Below, piece by piece: positions 17,081 to 25,765 of a stretch of 64,000 nt of DNA. The stretch comes from Oscillospiraceae bacterium. GTDB taxonomy: Bacteria > Bacillota > Clostridia > Oscillospirales > Oscillospiraceae. The stretch lies in assembly GCA_017452505.1 (NCBI GenBank), contig JAFTMI010000026.1:29551-93550 (forward strand), written 5' to 3'. Both the position numbers and the translations under genes were made by a program. A model generated the notes under the pieces. The model was not told the DNA's origin. It was given only the letters and a program-made list of their open reading frames with translations, and did no database searches. Position 1 is the stretch's first letter; every line of letters begins with the position of its first letter.

Positions 17081-18262
17081 ATGAAAACAGCACTGAAGTA
17101 TTTTGACGATCTGTGTGAGACCATTGAAAGAGATGGCCTTACCAAGAACGAGAAGATCATTGTATCTCCCCAGGGAGCAAGAGTGGCCCTGCAGGACGGT
17201 CGGGAAGTGATCAACATGTGCGCCAACAACTATTTGGGCCTGGCCAGTGATCCCCGGATCATTGCTGCTGCCAAGGAAAGCTACGATACCTATGGCTACG
17301 GCCTTTCCTCTGTTCGCTTTATCTGCGGCACACAGAAGCTACACAAGGACTTAGAAGAGAAACTCAGCAAATTTCTGGGAACGGAGGATACTATTTTGTA
17401 TTCTTCCTGCTTTGACGCCAATGGCGGTCTGTTTGAGACGTTGCTCACGCCGGAGGATGCTGTTATCAGTGACGAGCTGAATCATGCCAGCATTATTGAC
17501 GGTGTGCGTCTGTGCAAGGCACAGCGCTTCCGCTACAAGAACAACGATATGGCCGACCTGCGGGCCAAGCTGGAGGAGGCCAAGGACTGCCGTATCAAGC
17601 TGATCGCCACCGATGGCGTGTTCTCGATGGATGGCATTGTAGCGGATCTCAAGAGCATCTGCGACCTGGCTGATGAGTATGATGCTTTGGTAATGGTTGA
17701 TGATAGCCACGCTACCGGCTTTATGGGTGCTACAGGCCGTGGTACGCCGGAGCATTGCGGTGTGGCAGACCGGGTGGATATTATCACGGGTACTTTTGGT
17801 AAGGCTTTGGGCGGCGCCTCCGGCGGTTTTACTTCCGGTCGCAAGGAGATCATTCGGCTTTTGCGTCAGCGCTCCCGTCCGTACCTGTTCTCCAATACTT
17901 TGGCACCTGCTGTGGCAGCGGGTACGCTGAAAGTGCTTGAAATTTTGGAAAATGACTTATCCATGCGGGAAAAGCTCTTTGAAAATACCCGTCTTTTTGC
18001 TGAGAAAATCAAGGAGATTGGCCTGGATGTGATGGACCGGGGCGCACCTATTATTCCTGTTATGCTGTATGATGAGCATAAGGCTGTGGAAATGGCAAAG
18101 CGGATGATGGAAAAGGGTGTATACGTGGTAGCGTTCTCTTATCCTGTTGTGCCCAAGGGCAAAGCCCGTATCCGCACCCAGCTTTCTGCTGCGTTGAGCC
18201 GCGAGGATATTGCATACATCGTGGATTGTTTCCGCCAGGTCAAAGAGGAAATGGGTCTGTAA
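17081..18262 (+). CDS. kbl: Glycine C-acetyltransferase (2-amino-3-ketobutyrate CoA ligase)
   Basis: 393 residues, PLP enzyme of the alpha-oxoamine synthase family. It cleaves 2-amino-3-ketobutyrate with CoA to glycine and acetyl-CoA, completing threonine breakdown with Tdh. Landmarks: [41 protein letters not shown] and the PLP lysine in [12 protein letters not shown]. The tdh-kbl pair supplies glycine and acetyl-CoA for the fermentation. Confidence 0.96.
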   Translation: MKTALKYFDDLCETIERDGLTKNEKIIVSPQGARVALQDGREVINMCANNYLGLASDPRIIAAAKESYDTYGYGLSSVRFICGTQKLHKDLEEKLSKFLGTEDTILYSSCFDANGGLFETLLTPEDAVISDELNHASIIDGVRLCKAQRFRYKNNDMADLRAKLEEAKDCRIKLIATDGVFSMDGIVADLKSICDLADEYDALVMVDDSHATGFMGATGRGTPEHCGVADRVDIITGTFGKALGGASGGFTSGRKEIIRLLRQRSRPYLFSNTLAPAVAAGTLKVLEILENDLSMREKLFENTRLFAEKIKEIGLDVMDRGAPIIPVMLYDEHKAVEMAKRMMEKGVYVVAFSYPVVPKGKARIRTQLSAALSREDIAYIVDCFRQVKEEMGL

Positions 18263-18267
18263 ATAAG

Positions 18268-18297
18268 AAAAGCGAGGGAGAAATCCCTCGCTTTTGA
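18268..18297. terminator. Terminator after kbl, also serving the convergent membrane gene
   Basis: AAAAGCGAGGGA-GAAA-TCCCTCGCTTTT, symmetrical A and T runs. Confidence 0.9.
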
Positions 18298-18298
18298 T

Positions 18299-18634
18299 TT
18301 ATTTTTGCTGTGTTACAGAATTTTCTTTTTCCACCGGTTTATATTTGTTGGGACTGGGGAAATTGAGTACTAAGGACATAAACAAACAGAAGGCAATAGC
18401 ACCGGCACCTACAGTCATCCACAAGCTCCGCTGCCGCAGAAGTTCTTTGGAATTGTATAAGACCCAAAGAATATAACCAGACAGAGCAAAGCACACCAGT
18501 GTCAAAATAACCTTCAGCCAAATAATGCCCAACCCGGCAAAAATCATATACAGAATAAAAGCGACAGCATCAGCGCAGAGTGCAATGGTCATAAATTGTT
18601 CGAAAACTTTATATTTATTCGGTTTCATAGCCAT
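18299..18634 (-). CDS. Small three-helix membrane protein of unknown function
   Basis: 111 residues. Three hydrophobic segments are visible (about 13-34, 36-58 and 71-93), with Lys-rich ends (MAMKPNKYKV at the front, KYKPVEKENS at the back). The ATG at 18634 follows GAGGTGATTGAA; a longer reading has no ribosome site. It has its own promoter. No recognisable family. Confidence 0.7.
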   Translation of the reverse strand: MAMKPNKYKVFEQFMTIALCADAVAFILYMIFAGLGIIWLKVILTLVCFALSGYILWVLYNSKELLRQRSLWMTVGAGAIAFCLFMSLVLNFPSPNKYKPVEKENSVTQQK

Positions 18635-18654
18635 TTCAATCACCTCGTATTGTA

Positions 18655-18683
18655 AGTTTATCATAATTTGTCGAAATTTGCAA
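18655..18683 (-). promoter_or_regulatory. Promoter of the three-helix membrane gene
   Basis: Minus strand TTGCAA (18678-18683), 17-base spacer, TAAACT (18655-18660). Confidence 0.65.
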
Positions 18684-18709
18684 GAATAATGTTATTTTTT
18701 AACAAAAGC

Positions 18710-18738
18710 TTGCAGGATGAGGGAAAGTTTGCTATAAT
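18710..18738 (+). promoter_or_regulatory. Promoter of the scpAB operon
   Basis: TTGCAG (18710-18715), 17-base spacer, TATAAT (18733-18738). Confidence 0.75.
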
Positions 18739-18777
18739 GGAAACAATATTATGTGATAGTATGCGCAAGGAGCGACT

Positions 18778-19587
18778 ATGGTAGAACCAAAATACCACTT
18801 AGAGGGCATTGTCCGCACGAAAAGTGAACTGATGGAGGACTTTGAGGGTCCTTTGAATGTTATCTTTTTGCTGCTGAGTAAAAATAAAATAGAGATTCAG
18901 GACGTGTCCATCGCGACCATTTTGGAGCAGTACCTGGCATACCTGGAAGAAATGAAGCGGCTGGACATTGAGCTGGCCAGCGAGTTTATCACCATGGCGT
19001 CTCACTTGATGCTCATTAAGACAAAAATGCTTTTGTCTGCAGCGGAGGCTATGGAAGCGGAAACGGAACTGGACATTCTCCGTCAGTCCCTCATCGAGCG
19101 CCAGCGCCATGAAGCAATGGATCAGATCCGTATTGCCATTTCTGCCTTGGAGCCTATGAACGATTTGGGCAGATGCCTGTTTACCAAAGCCCCGGAGCCT
19201 TTGCGTCGTGACGATACCTACCGCTATGAGCATGATCCTTCTGATATGCTCCTGGCGTTGGATGAAATTGCCGAACGGAATCAGCGCCGCCTGCCGCCTC
19301 CTACCATGAACTTTAAGGGCATTGTGGGCAAAGAGCCCTATCCCGTGGGCAAAAAGGCCAAGGAGCTTGTTCGCAATTTGGTTCTTCGTGGCGTTGAAAA
19401 GCTGAAGAATCTTTTTAAGGGCAGCCGCAGCCGTTCGGAGATCGTAGCAACATTCCTGGCGGTCTTAGATTTGTGCAAGACAAATTCTGTGACCCTTGAG
19501 GACGATAATTCCGGTGAGAATCCCACCGTGCGCCTGATAAATGATGATATTACCATTGAAGGAGATGACGGAAATGGAACAAATTGA
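18778..19587 (+). CDS. scpA: Segregation and condensation protein A
   Basis: 269 residues. ScpA is the kleisin that bridges SMC heads and holds ScpB. The N-terminal FEGPLNVIFLLLSKNKIEIQDVSI-type segment (residues 20-44) and LASEFITMASHLMLIKTKMLL (residues about 63-83) are the ScpA signatures; the C-terminal winged helix includes SRSEIVATFLAVLDLCK. It overlaps scpB by 14 bases. Confidence 0.95.
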   Translation: MVEPKYHLEGIVRTKSELMEDFEGPLNVIFLLLSKNKIEIQDVSIATILEQYLAYLEEMKRLDIELASEFITMASHLMLIKTKMLLSAAEAMEAETELDILRQSLIERQRHEAMDQIRIAISALEPMNDLGRCLFTKAPEPLRRDDTYRYEHDPSDMLLALDEIAERNQRRLPPPTMNFKGIVGKEPYPVGKKAKELVRNLVLRGVEKLKNLFKGSRSRSEIVATFLAVLDLCKTNSVTLEDDNSGENPTVRLINDDITIEGDDGNGTN

Positions 19588-20152
19588 ATTACAGCGGGCC
19601 ATTGAAGCCATCTTGTTTGCAGCAGGAGAACGGGTGGAGATCGCTCAGCTTGTGGGTGTTTTAGAAGCCGATAAAAAGGATATTATTGAGGCAACCAACG
19701 CTTTGGCTGATGAGCTTGCTTTTAACCGTCGGGGTATCCGTATCCTGCGGCTGGAGGACGGTTATCAAATGGTGTCCTCTGCTGAGATGGCAGATTACAT
19801 TACAAGCGCCCTGGAAACCCGCAAACCGCCCCGTCTGTCCTCTTCCCAGTTGGAAACCTTGACGATCATTGCATATTACCAGCCTGCAACCAAAGCTATG
19901 GTGGAGCAGCTCAGAGGCGTGGACAGCAGCTATTCTGTTGGCGCATTGCTGAATAAGAAACTCATTGAGGAAGCCGGTCGGCTGAATGTACCGGGAAGAC
20001 CCATTCAGTACCGTACAACTCCCAACTTCCTGCGTACTTTTGGCCTCAGCTCCCTGGAAGAATTGCCGCCCATTGAAAAGGTGAGCCTGGGCGAACCCAT
20101 TATTCCCGAGGAGAAGCCCGATCCCAATCAGATCACCCTGGAGGGGGTCTGA
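19574..20152 (+). CDS. scpB: Segregation and condensation protein B
   Basis: 192 residues, two tandem winged helices. ScpB dimers bind the ScpA linker in the SMC complex. IEAILFAAGERVEIAQL at the start and LETLTIIAYYQPATKAMVEQLRGVDS-type sequence mid-protein are characteristic, then GRPIQYRTTPNFLRTFGLSSLEELP. The start at 19574 was chosen for the family N-terminus; GGAGATGACGGAA lies upstream inside scpA. Confidence 0.95.
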   Translation: MEQIELQRAIEAILFAAGERVEIAQLVGVLEADKKDIIEATNALADELAFNRRGIRILRLEDGYQMVSSAEMADYITSALETRKPPRLSSSQLETLTIIAYYQPATKAMVEQLRGVDSSYSVGALLNKKLIEEAGRLNVPGRPIQYRTTPNFLRTFGLSSLEELPPIEKVSLGEPIIPEEKPDPNQITLEGV

Positions 20153-20154
20153 GT

Positions 20155-20736
20155 ATGGGCTGGCTCATTGCCTTAGCGGTGCTTGTGGGCATAGCGCTTT
20201 TGCCCATTGGTGTTCGCGGTGTGTACCGGGAGTCAACTGCCGGTGTTTGGGTGCTGATCGGACCGTTAAAATTCCGACTGTACCCAGCAAAACCGAAAAC
20301 CAAGAAAACATCCTCTCAGCCTAAAAAAGGTGGCAATAAAAACGCCAAAAAGGGAGGAAGTCTTAGCGATTTCTATCCCATTGTGCGAACGGTCCTGGAT
20401 TTTTTGGAACAGCTTCGCCGGAAAGTGCGGGTAAAGGATTTAGAATTAAAAGTGATCCTGGCGGGGGATGACCCCTGTAACCTGGCTGTCAATTACGGGC
20501 GAGCCTGGGCGGCTGTAGGTAGCTTGATGCCACAGCTGGATCGGTTTTTATCCATTCGCAAGAAGAACATAGAAGTTGAATGTGATTTCGTTGCAGAAAC
20601 CACTAAAGTATATGCAAAGGTGGATGCAACATTATCGTTGGCGCGGGCGTTTAGCCTTGGAGCTCGCCACGGTATTAAAATCATAAAGGATATTTTGAAA
20701 CTGAAAAAATTACGAAAAGGCGGTGCCGAATTATGA
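20155..20736 (+). CDS. DUF2953 domain protein
   Basis: 193 residues. An N-terminal membrane segment (MGWLIALAVLVGIALLPIGV), a short strand region, a Lys-rich linker (residues about 45-65), then the DUF2953 domain with LAGDDPCNLAVNYGRAWAAVG. Such proteins sit beside ytfJ in sporulating Firmicutes (YtfI in Bacillus) and are probably spore- or membrane-associated; no biochemical role is known. It starts two bases after scpB and overlaps ytfJ by four. Confidence 0.85.
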   Translation: MGWLIALAVLVGIALLPIGVRGVYRESTAGVWVLIGPLKFRLYPAKPKTKKTSSQPKKGGNKNAKKGGSLSDFYPIVRTVLDFLEQLRRKVRVKDLELKVILAGDDPCNLAVNYGRAWAAVGSLMPQLDRFLSIRKKNIEVECDFVAETTKVYAKVDATLSLARAFSLGARHGIKIIKDILKLKKLRKGGAEL

Positions 20737-21122
20737 GTAAAAATCTTCCCAATATGCTGGAAAGCACCATCTCTAAGATCCGTGAGATGCTGGATGCCAA
20801 TTCTGTGGTGGGTCAGCCCATTGTGGTGGATGGCGTAACCATTATCCCCATTTCCAATATCAGTGTCGGTCTTGGCGGTGGCGGCTCCGATTATGTGTCA
20901 AAGCACCCTAACAACCAGGAAAACCCCTTTGGTGGCGGTGTTGGCGCCGGCGCAAAGGTCACGCCTGTTGCCTTTTTAATCATCAAGGACGGCGCAACCC
21001 GGATGGTTCCTGTGCCTGTTCCCGCCAATACGACGGTTGACCGTGTTGTGGAAATGGTACCCGATACGCTGGATAAAATTGCCAGCTTTATTGAATCCAA
21101 AACCGAGAAAAAAGCAGAATAA
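20733..21122 (+). CDS. ytfJ: GerW family sporulation protein YtfJ
   Basis: 129 residues. The GerW/YtfJ family is needed in Bacillus for normal spore germination. It matches in MLDANSVVGQPIVVDGVTIIP and the glycine-rich SVGLGGGGSDY stretch, ending in TLDKIASFIESK. The ATG overlaps the DUF2953 stop by four bases, so the two are coupled, again pointing to a shared spore role. Confidence 0.93.
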   Translation: MSKNLPNMLESTISKIREMLDANSVVGQPIVVDGVTIIPISNISVGLGGGGSDYVSKHPNNQENPFGGGVGAGAKVTPVAFLIIKDGATRMVPVPVPANTTVDRVVEMVPDTLDKIASFIESKTEKKAE

Positions 21123-21132
21123 TTGCAACCAA

Positions 21133-21153
21133 CCCGGGGACACTATCCCCGGG
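21133..21153 (+). other. GC-rich hairpin over the dacF ribosome-binding region
   Basis: Perfect eight-base stem CCCGGGGA/TCCCCGGG with a five-base loop, lying between ytfJ and dacF. The right arm contains the GGG of GGGTGATT, the only Shine-Dalgarno-like sequence in front of the dacF ATG. No T-run follows. Confidence 0.6.
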
Positions 21154-21161
21154 TGATTCAA

Positions 21162-22250
21162 ATGAAACGACTACTTGCCGGGACGGCAGCTGCGATCTTA
21201 GCTGCTGCCCTGGTTTTTCCTTGTGAGGCGGTTTCGGCAGAAAGCGCAATTTTGCTGGACGCACAAACCGGACGGGTGCTTTTTGAGAAGCAGGCCGATA
21301 AGCAGAGCCTGATCGCCAGCACCACAAAGATCATGACGGCTTTGGTGGTCTGTGAGCAGACCAATGTTCTTGACCGGGTTCGTATTCCCCAGGAAGCGGT
21401 GGGGATCGAGGGGTCATCTATGTACCTGAAAGCCGGGGAGATCATGACTGTGCAGGAGCTTTTGTATGGGCTTATGCTCCACAGCGGCAATGATGCGGCT
21501 GTGGCGCTTGCTATCTACTGCGGCGGTACGGTTGAAGGGTTCGCGGAGCTGATGAACGACAAAGCCCATCGGCTGGGAATGGACGATACCCACTTTGTCA
21601 ACCCTAACGGCTTAGATGCTCCCGGTCATTATTCCACAGCCCGGGATATGGCAAAACTGGCTGCTTACGCAATGGAAAATCCTATTTTTGCCAAAACGGT
21701 TTCCACCAAGTCCGTAAAGGCTGCGGGTCGCACCCTCACAAACCACAATAAACTCCTGTGGAGTTTGGAGGGTGCAGAGGGGGTAAAAACCGGCTTTACA
21801 AAGGCAGCCGGCAGAATCCTTGTGTCCAGCTGCAGCCGACAGGGCCGCAGATTGATTGCGGTAACTATGAACGACCGCAACGATTGGCAAGACCATAAGC
21901 AGCTGATGGATGGGGGATTTGCGGATTTTTCTGTCCGACAGTTGGTAACAGCCGGAGAATGCTTAGGAACTGTGCAAGTTATCTCCGGTGAAAGGGAAAC
22001 AGTGCAGCTGCTGGCTGCAGAGGACTTTTCTTATGCGCTGACAGCGGAAGAGCAACCGGAATTGGTGCTGTCAAAGCCCGGATTTGTCTATGCTCCCGTG
22101 GTGAGCGGACAGGACGCTGGCTTTGCCTATTTATGTCTGAATGGAAAATCCTTTGGGAAAATCCCTCTCATTTATGGGGAAACCGTGGAAATAGAAGAAA
22201 TTAAGAAACCCTCCCTGTGGGAAAAGCTTTTGAAAGGAGGCAAACAATGA
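21162..22250 (+). CDS. dacF: D-alanyl-D-alanine carboxypeptidase (DacF/DacB type)
   Basis: 362 residues, serine-type low-molecular-weight penicillin-binding protein. A signal peptide (MKRLLAGTAAAILAAALVFP) is followed by the SxxK motif STTK (around residue 49), SGN (HSGNDAA) and KTG (VKTGFTKAAG), the three active-site motifs. It trims the terminal D-Ala of peptidoglycan; its place after ytfJ suggests spore cortex, as for Bacillus DacF. The C-terminal domain lacks an obvious membrane helix. It overlaps rluB by four bases. Confidence 0.93.
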   Translation: MKRLLAGTAAAILAAALVFPCEAVSAESAILLDAQTGRVLFEKQADKQSLIASTTKIMTALVVCEQTNVLDRVRIPQEAVGIEGSSMYLKAGEIMTVQELLYGLMLHSGNDAAVALAIYCGGTVEGFAELMNDKAHRLGMDDTHFVNPNGLDAPGHYSTARDMAKLAAYAMENPIFAKTVSTKSVKAAGRTLTNHNKLLWSLEGAEGVKTGFTKAAGRILVSSCSRQGRRLIAVTMNDRNDWQDHKQLMDGGFADFSVRQLVTAGECLGTVQVISGERETVQLLAAEDFSYALTAEEQPELVLSKPGFVYAPVVSGQDAGFAYLCLNGKSFGKIPLIYGETVEIEEIKKPSLWEKLLKGGKQ

Positions 22251-22954
22251 CTCAGAGATTACAGAAAATCATTGCATCCCGGGGCGTGACATCCCGCCGC
22301 AAGGCAGAGGAAATGATCACTGCCGGCCGTGTGACCTGCAATGGCAGGGTTTGCCTGCTGGGCGAAAGCGCTGACCCGGATATAGATATTATCTTGCTGG
22401 ACGGGAAGCCGCTCCCGTCCGGCGGTGAATACACGTACATTATGCTCCATAAGCCCAGAGGCTTTGTTACCACCCTGTCCGATGAGAAAGGCCGCAGAAA
22501 TGTGGCGGAATTGGTGAAGGATTGCGGTCAGCGGGTCTACCCGGTGGGCCGCCTGGATATGGACTCTGAAGGCCTGTTGCTGCTTACCAATGACGGTGAC
22601 TTTGCCAACCGCCTTATGCACCCTAAACATCTTGTGGACAAGACCTACCTTGTAACAGTGGAGGGGTATTCTGAAACCGGCCTGGAGCAGTTGGGTCAGC
22701 CCATCACGATAGACGGCTACACCATAGCCAAGCCCTCTGTAAAACTGATCACTGCGGACGAAAAGGGAAGAGCCCAGTTGGAAGTTGTGATCCACGAAGG
22801 CAGAAACCGCCAGGTCCGCCGTATGTGCGCTGCTGCCGGTATGCAGGTGATCCGCCTGGTGCGTATCGCTGAGGGAGACTTGCAGCTGGGTGAGCTGCCT
22901 TTGGGCAAGTGGCGAGAACTGACGGACAGGGAAGTGCAGATGCTGAAAAGATGA
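22247..22954 (+). CDS. rluB: Ribosomal large subunit pseudouridine synthase B-type
   Basis: 235 residues. An N-terminal S4 domain (LQKIIASRGVTSRRKAEEMI) precedes the RsuA/RluB catalytic domain with GRLDMDSEGLLLLTNDGDFANRLMHP-type sequence, in which the Asp of GRLDMDSEG is the nucleophile, and GRNRQVRRMCAAAG. It converts a 23S rRNA uridine (helix 80-93 region in homologues) to pseudouridine. Ribosome site AAAGGAGG; end of the scpA-rluB operon. Confidence 0.92.
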   Translation: MTQRLQKIIASRGVTSRRKAEEMITAGRVTCNGRVCLLGESADPDIDIILLDGKPLPSGGEYTYIMLHKPRGFVTTLSDEKGRRNVAELVKDCGQRVYPVGRLDMDSEGLLLLTNDGDFANRLMHPKHLVDKTYLVTVEGYSETGLEQLGQPITIDGYTIAKPSVKLITADEKGRAQLEVVIHEGRNRQVRRMCAAAGMQVIRLVRIAEGDLQLGELPLGKWRELTDREVQMLKR

Positions 22955-22978
22955 ATTTGCAATTTTTCTTACGGCATC

Positions 22979-23007
22979 TTGCAAAATGTGAAGGAATGTG
23001 CTACAAT
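22979..23007 (+). promoter_or_regulatory. Promoter of the RpiR regulator gene
   Basis: TTGCAA (22979-22984), 17-base spacer, TACAAT (23002-23007). Confidence 0.75.
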
Positions 23008-23038
23008 GTGACCAATTTCTGTGTTATCGGAGGCTATT

Positions 23039-23908
23039 ATGAACGAAGATATTATTTCTCTGATGCAAGAGAAAATGCCGACATTCTCAAAAGGGCAAAA
23101 GAGAATTGCCGCTTACATAACTGAATACTATGATAAAGCTGCCTTTATGACCGCCAGCAAGCTGGGAAGCATTGTGGGAATTTCCGAATCTACGGTGGTT
23201 CGTTTCGCTGTGGAATTGGGCTACAACGGTTACCCCAGTATGCAAAAGGCTATGCAGGAGATGGTGCTCAACCGTCTGACTTCTGCGCAACGATTGGAGA
23301 TCGCCAATGACCGTATGGGCAGCCAGGATGTGGTGACAAGCGTTCTCCAAGCTGATGCAGATAAGCTGCACCAAACTGCGGAAACCATCAACCGGGAGGA
23401 TTTTGCGGCTGTGGTGGATGCTATTCTGCGTGCAAAGCATATCTATTTGTTGGGTGTGCGTTCTGCTGCCGCCTTAGCAAATTTTGCCGGTTATTACCTA
23501 AATTATATGTTTCCCAATGTCCGGGTGATCACAACCTCCGGCGGCGGTGAGATGTTTGAGCAGCTTGTGAATGTAGAGGCAGGAGATGTAGTGCTGGCAT
23601 TCAGCTTTCCCCGCTATTCTACAGCTACGATTAAGGGTGCTCGATATTGCCAAAGTGTGGGTGCTAAGGTGGTTGCCATCACCAATAGCTATGCATCGCC
23701 TCTTGCCCAGTGCGGAGATTTTGTGCTGGTCGCCAAGAGCGATATGGTTTCCTTTGCGGACTCTTTGGTAGCGCCTCTTAGCGTGGTAAATGCGCTGCTG
23801 GTTGCTTTAAGCACCAAGCGTGAGCCGATCTTAGAAAAGAATTTTGATACCTTAGAGCGGGTTTGGGAAGAATACCATATCTATGAAAAGCAGGTGAAGC
23901 TGCCGTGA
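23039..23908 (+). CDS. MurR/RpiR family transcriptional regulator
   Basis: 289 residues. An N-terminal RpiR helix-turn-helix (FSKGQKRIAAYI, then TASKLGSIVGISESTVVRFA) and a C-terminal SIS phosphosugar-binding domain (IYLLGVRSAAALANFAGYYL; FSFPRYSTATIKGAR). Such regulators sense phosphosugars or amino-sugar phosphates. Start at 23039 with TCGGAGG. It overlaps the next gene by GTGA; the regulated genes are not evident nearby, as the partner is a flavoprotein. Confidence 0.88.
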   Translation: MNEDIISLMQEKMPTFSKGQKRIAAYITEYYDKAAFMTASKLGSIVGISESTVVRFAVELGYNGYPSMQKAMQEMVLNRLTSAQRLEIANDRMGSQDVVTSVLQADADKLHQTAETINREDFAAVVDAILRAKHIYLLGVRSAAALANFAGYYLNYMFPNVRVITTSGGGEMFEQLVNVEAGDVVLAFSFPRYSTATIKGARYCQSVGAKVVAITNSYASPLAQCGDFVLVAKSDMVSFADSLVAPLSVVNALLVALSTKREPILEKNFDTLERVWEEYHIYEKQVKLP

Positions 23909-25131
23909 GCTATGATGTGATCGTCATTGGCGGTGGCCCTGCCGGTATGTTTTCTGCTATAACAGCGGCGGAAAGAGGCCTGCGGGTATTGCTTTTAGAA
24001 GCCAATGACCGCCTGGGCAAAAAGCTGCTGATCACCGGTAAGGGTCGGTGTAATGTGACCAACGATTGCACGTCCCAGGAGGTTCTCCAGAATATACCCA
24101 GAAACGGACGCTTTCTGTATAGCGCAATGGAAAACTGCCCCCCTTCTTCTGTGATGGCCTTCTTTGAAGACCACGGTTGCGCCCTAAAGACAGAACGAGG
24201 AAACAGAGTTTTCCCGGTGAGTGATAAGTCAGTATCTATACTGGAATGCCTGCGGAATGTGATGCACAGGCTGCAGGTGAAGATTCAAACCGCTCGCGCC
24301 CAGGAAATCCTTACCGATAACGGCATTGTTACCGGTGTGAAGACCTCTGCAGGTGTCTTTACAGCCCCGGCTGTGATTTTGGCAACAGGCGGTGTGTCCT
24401 ATCCCACGACGGGCTCCACAGGTGACGGTTATGCCATGGCAAAAGCCTTGGGACATACGGTAATCGAGCCTGAGGGCTCTTTGGTGCCCTTGGAAACGGC
24501 GGGAAACACTTGTCAGCGAATGCAGGGCCTTTCTTTGCGCAATGTGGCTGTGAAGCTGTTGGATGGTAAGGGTAAGACCTTGTATAAGGACTTTGGCGAA
24601 TTGCTCTTTACCCATTTCGGTGTGTCCGGCCCTACAGCACTCAGCGCCAGTGCCCATCTGAAGGGGGAGGGCTGTCGGCTTGTTATTGACCTGAAGCCTG
24701 CTTTGGATGAAAATAAGCTCAATGATCGGATACTCCGGGATCTGGAAGTTTATAAAAACCGCACGATGGAAAATGCATTAACAGACCTGCTTCCTCGTTC
24801 TATGATCCCCGTGGTGCTGGATATACTGTCAGTGCCGGCTACCTTGGAGGCAAATTCCTTTACCAAGCAGCAACGCCGAGCTTTGGTGGAACTGTTAAAG
24901 GGATTTCCTGTTGATATTGTAGGGAAGCGCCCGGTTGCAGAGGCAATCATTACCTCCGGCGGCATCAAGGTTTCGGAGATCAATCCCAAGACGATGGAAT
25001 CCAAACTGATTCCCGGCCTGTATTTTGCCGGTGAGATCCTTGATTGCGATGCTTATACTGGCGGATTCAATCTGCAAATCGCCTGGGCAACTGCATTTGC
25101 AGCAGGTAGCAGCCTAAAAAACTGTGATTGA
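23905..25131 (+). CDS. HI0933/YhiN-type NAD(P)/FAD-dependent oxidoreductase
   Basis: 408 residues. It opens with the dinucleotide-binding motif VIGGGPAGMFSAITAAERG, followed by LLEANDRLGKKLLITGKGRCNVTN-type sequence (positions about 28-52), diagnostic of the HI0933-like (BaiN/YtfP) flavoprotein family. The C-terminal YFAGEILDCDAYTGGFNLQIAW closes the FAD site. Substrate unknown; BaiN of Clostridium scindens was proposed to act on bile acids, but homologues are near-universal, so that is not inferred here. The start is GTG overlapping the previous stop. Confidence 0.88.
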   Translation: MSYDVIVIGGGPAGMFSAITAAERGLRVLLLEANDRLGKKLLITGKGRCNVTNDCTSQEVLQNIPRNGRFLYSAMENCPPSSVMAFFEDHGCALKTERGNRVFPVSDKSVSILECLRNVMHRLQVKIQTARAQEILTDNGIVTGVKTSAGVFTAPAVILATGGVSYPTTGSTGDGYAMAKALGHTVIEPEGSLVPLETAGNTCQRMQGLSLRNVAVKLLDGKGKTLYKDFGELLFTHFGVSGPTALSASAHLKGEGCRLVIDLKPALDENKLNDRILRDLEVYKNRTMENALTDLLPRSMIPVVLDILSVPATLEANSFTKQQRRALVELLKGFPVDIVGKRPVAEAIITSGGIKVSEINPKTMESKLIPGLYFAGEILDCDAYTGGFNLQIAWATAFAAGSSLKNCD

Positions 25132-25156
25132 CAAACAACCCTGTATGTAATAAAAT
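25128..25156 (+). promoter_or_regulatory. Promoter of acpP
   Basis: TTGACA (25128-25133), 17-base spacer, TAAAAT (25151-25156). The -35 overlaps the TGA stop of the upstream gene (25129-25131). Confidence 0.8.
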
Positions 25157-25196
25157 ATACCAGTATAAAGTAAGACCTTTATGGAGGAGATAGACT

Positions 25197-25418
25197 ATGT
25201 ACGAAAAGCTTGTTTCTTATGCTTCCAAGCAATTGGAACTGAACCCCGAGGAGATCACCCGTGAGAGCACCTTTGAGAGCCTGGGTATCGACTCTTTGGA
25301 TGTTGTTGAAATGATCATGGACTTAGAATCCGAGCTGGGCGTTGAGCTGGAAATGGAAGATCAAAAGATCTCCACCTTCGGTGAGCTGGCTGAGTTTATT
25401 GAGTCCAAGCTGAACTAA
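25197..25418 (+). CDS. acpP: Acyl carrier protein
   Basis: 73 residues, acidic. The phosphopantetheine attachment Ser33 lies in LGIDSLDVVEMIMDLE. It carries acyl chains as thioesters for fatty-acid synthesis. AGGAG ribosome site. It is alone, away from fab genes, between a flavoprotein and the SRP RNA. Confidence 0.95.
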   Translation: MYEKLVSYASKQLELNPEEITRESTFESLGIDSLDVVEMIMDLESELGVELEMEDQKISTFGELAEFIESKLN

Positions 25419-25442
25419 GTAATCGAATACCCTTGTTATGGC

Positions 25443-25747
25443 GACCGGCTTATAACAAGGTCGCACTAATCGGGGAGTTAGCGGTGCCCTGTACCTGCAA
25501 TCCGCTATAGCAGGGGTGAATCCCCGCACCCGGGCCTGTCCCGGTACTGTCCGGGCCTTGTAAGCGGTGTTGATGGAGCGGTCTCGCGCAACAGAATCCC
25601 GTGAACCATGTCAGGTGGGGAACCAAGCAGCATTAAGCGGATCTTTCCGTGTGCCGCGGGGTTGCCGTTTCTGAGCTGGCTGCAAGGTTTTCGGGTATTG
25701 AGCAGGTTCAAATGCGGGTGTGCGATCTTGTTATGAGCCGGTCTTTT
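25443..25747 (+). ncRNA. ffs: Large (Bacillus-type) signal recognition particle RNA
   Basis: The conserved S-domain apical sequence is present: CCATGTCAGGTGGGGAACCA followed by AGCAGCATTAAG (25606-25638). The Alu domain is also recognisable: TAGCGGTGCCCTGTACCTGC and AATCCGCTATAGCAGGGG upstream, and GTGCCGCGGGGTTGCC downstream. The ends pair: CCGGCTTATAACAAG (25445-25459) with CTTGTTATGAGCCGG (25727-25741), followed by TCTTTTT. About 300 nt, as in Firmicutes with an Alu domain. It is the RNA partner of Ffh. The exact 5' end is uncertain. Confidence 0.93.
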
Positions 25748-25765
25748 TGAGAGGAATGTGTAAGT

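Noticed and set aside
15961-17229. 422-residue open frame on the minus strand opposite tdh
   Set aside because: It mirrors the tdh codons, has no ribosome site or family match, and tdh is certain.
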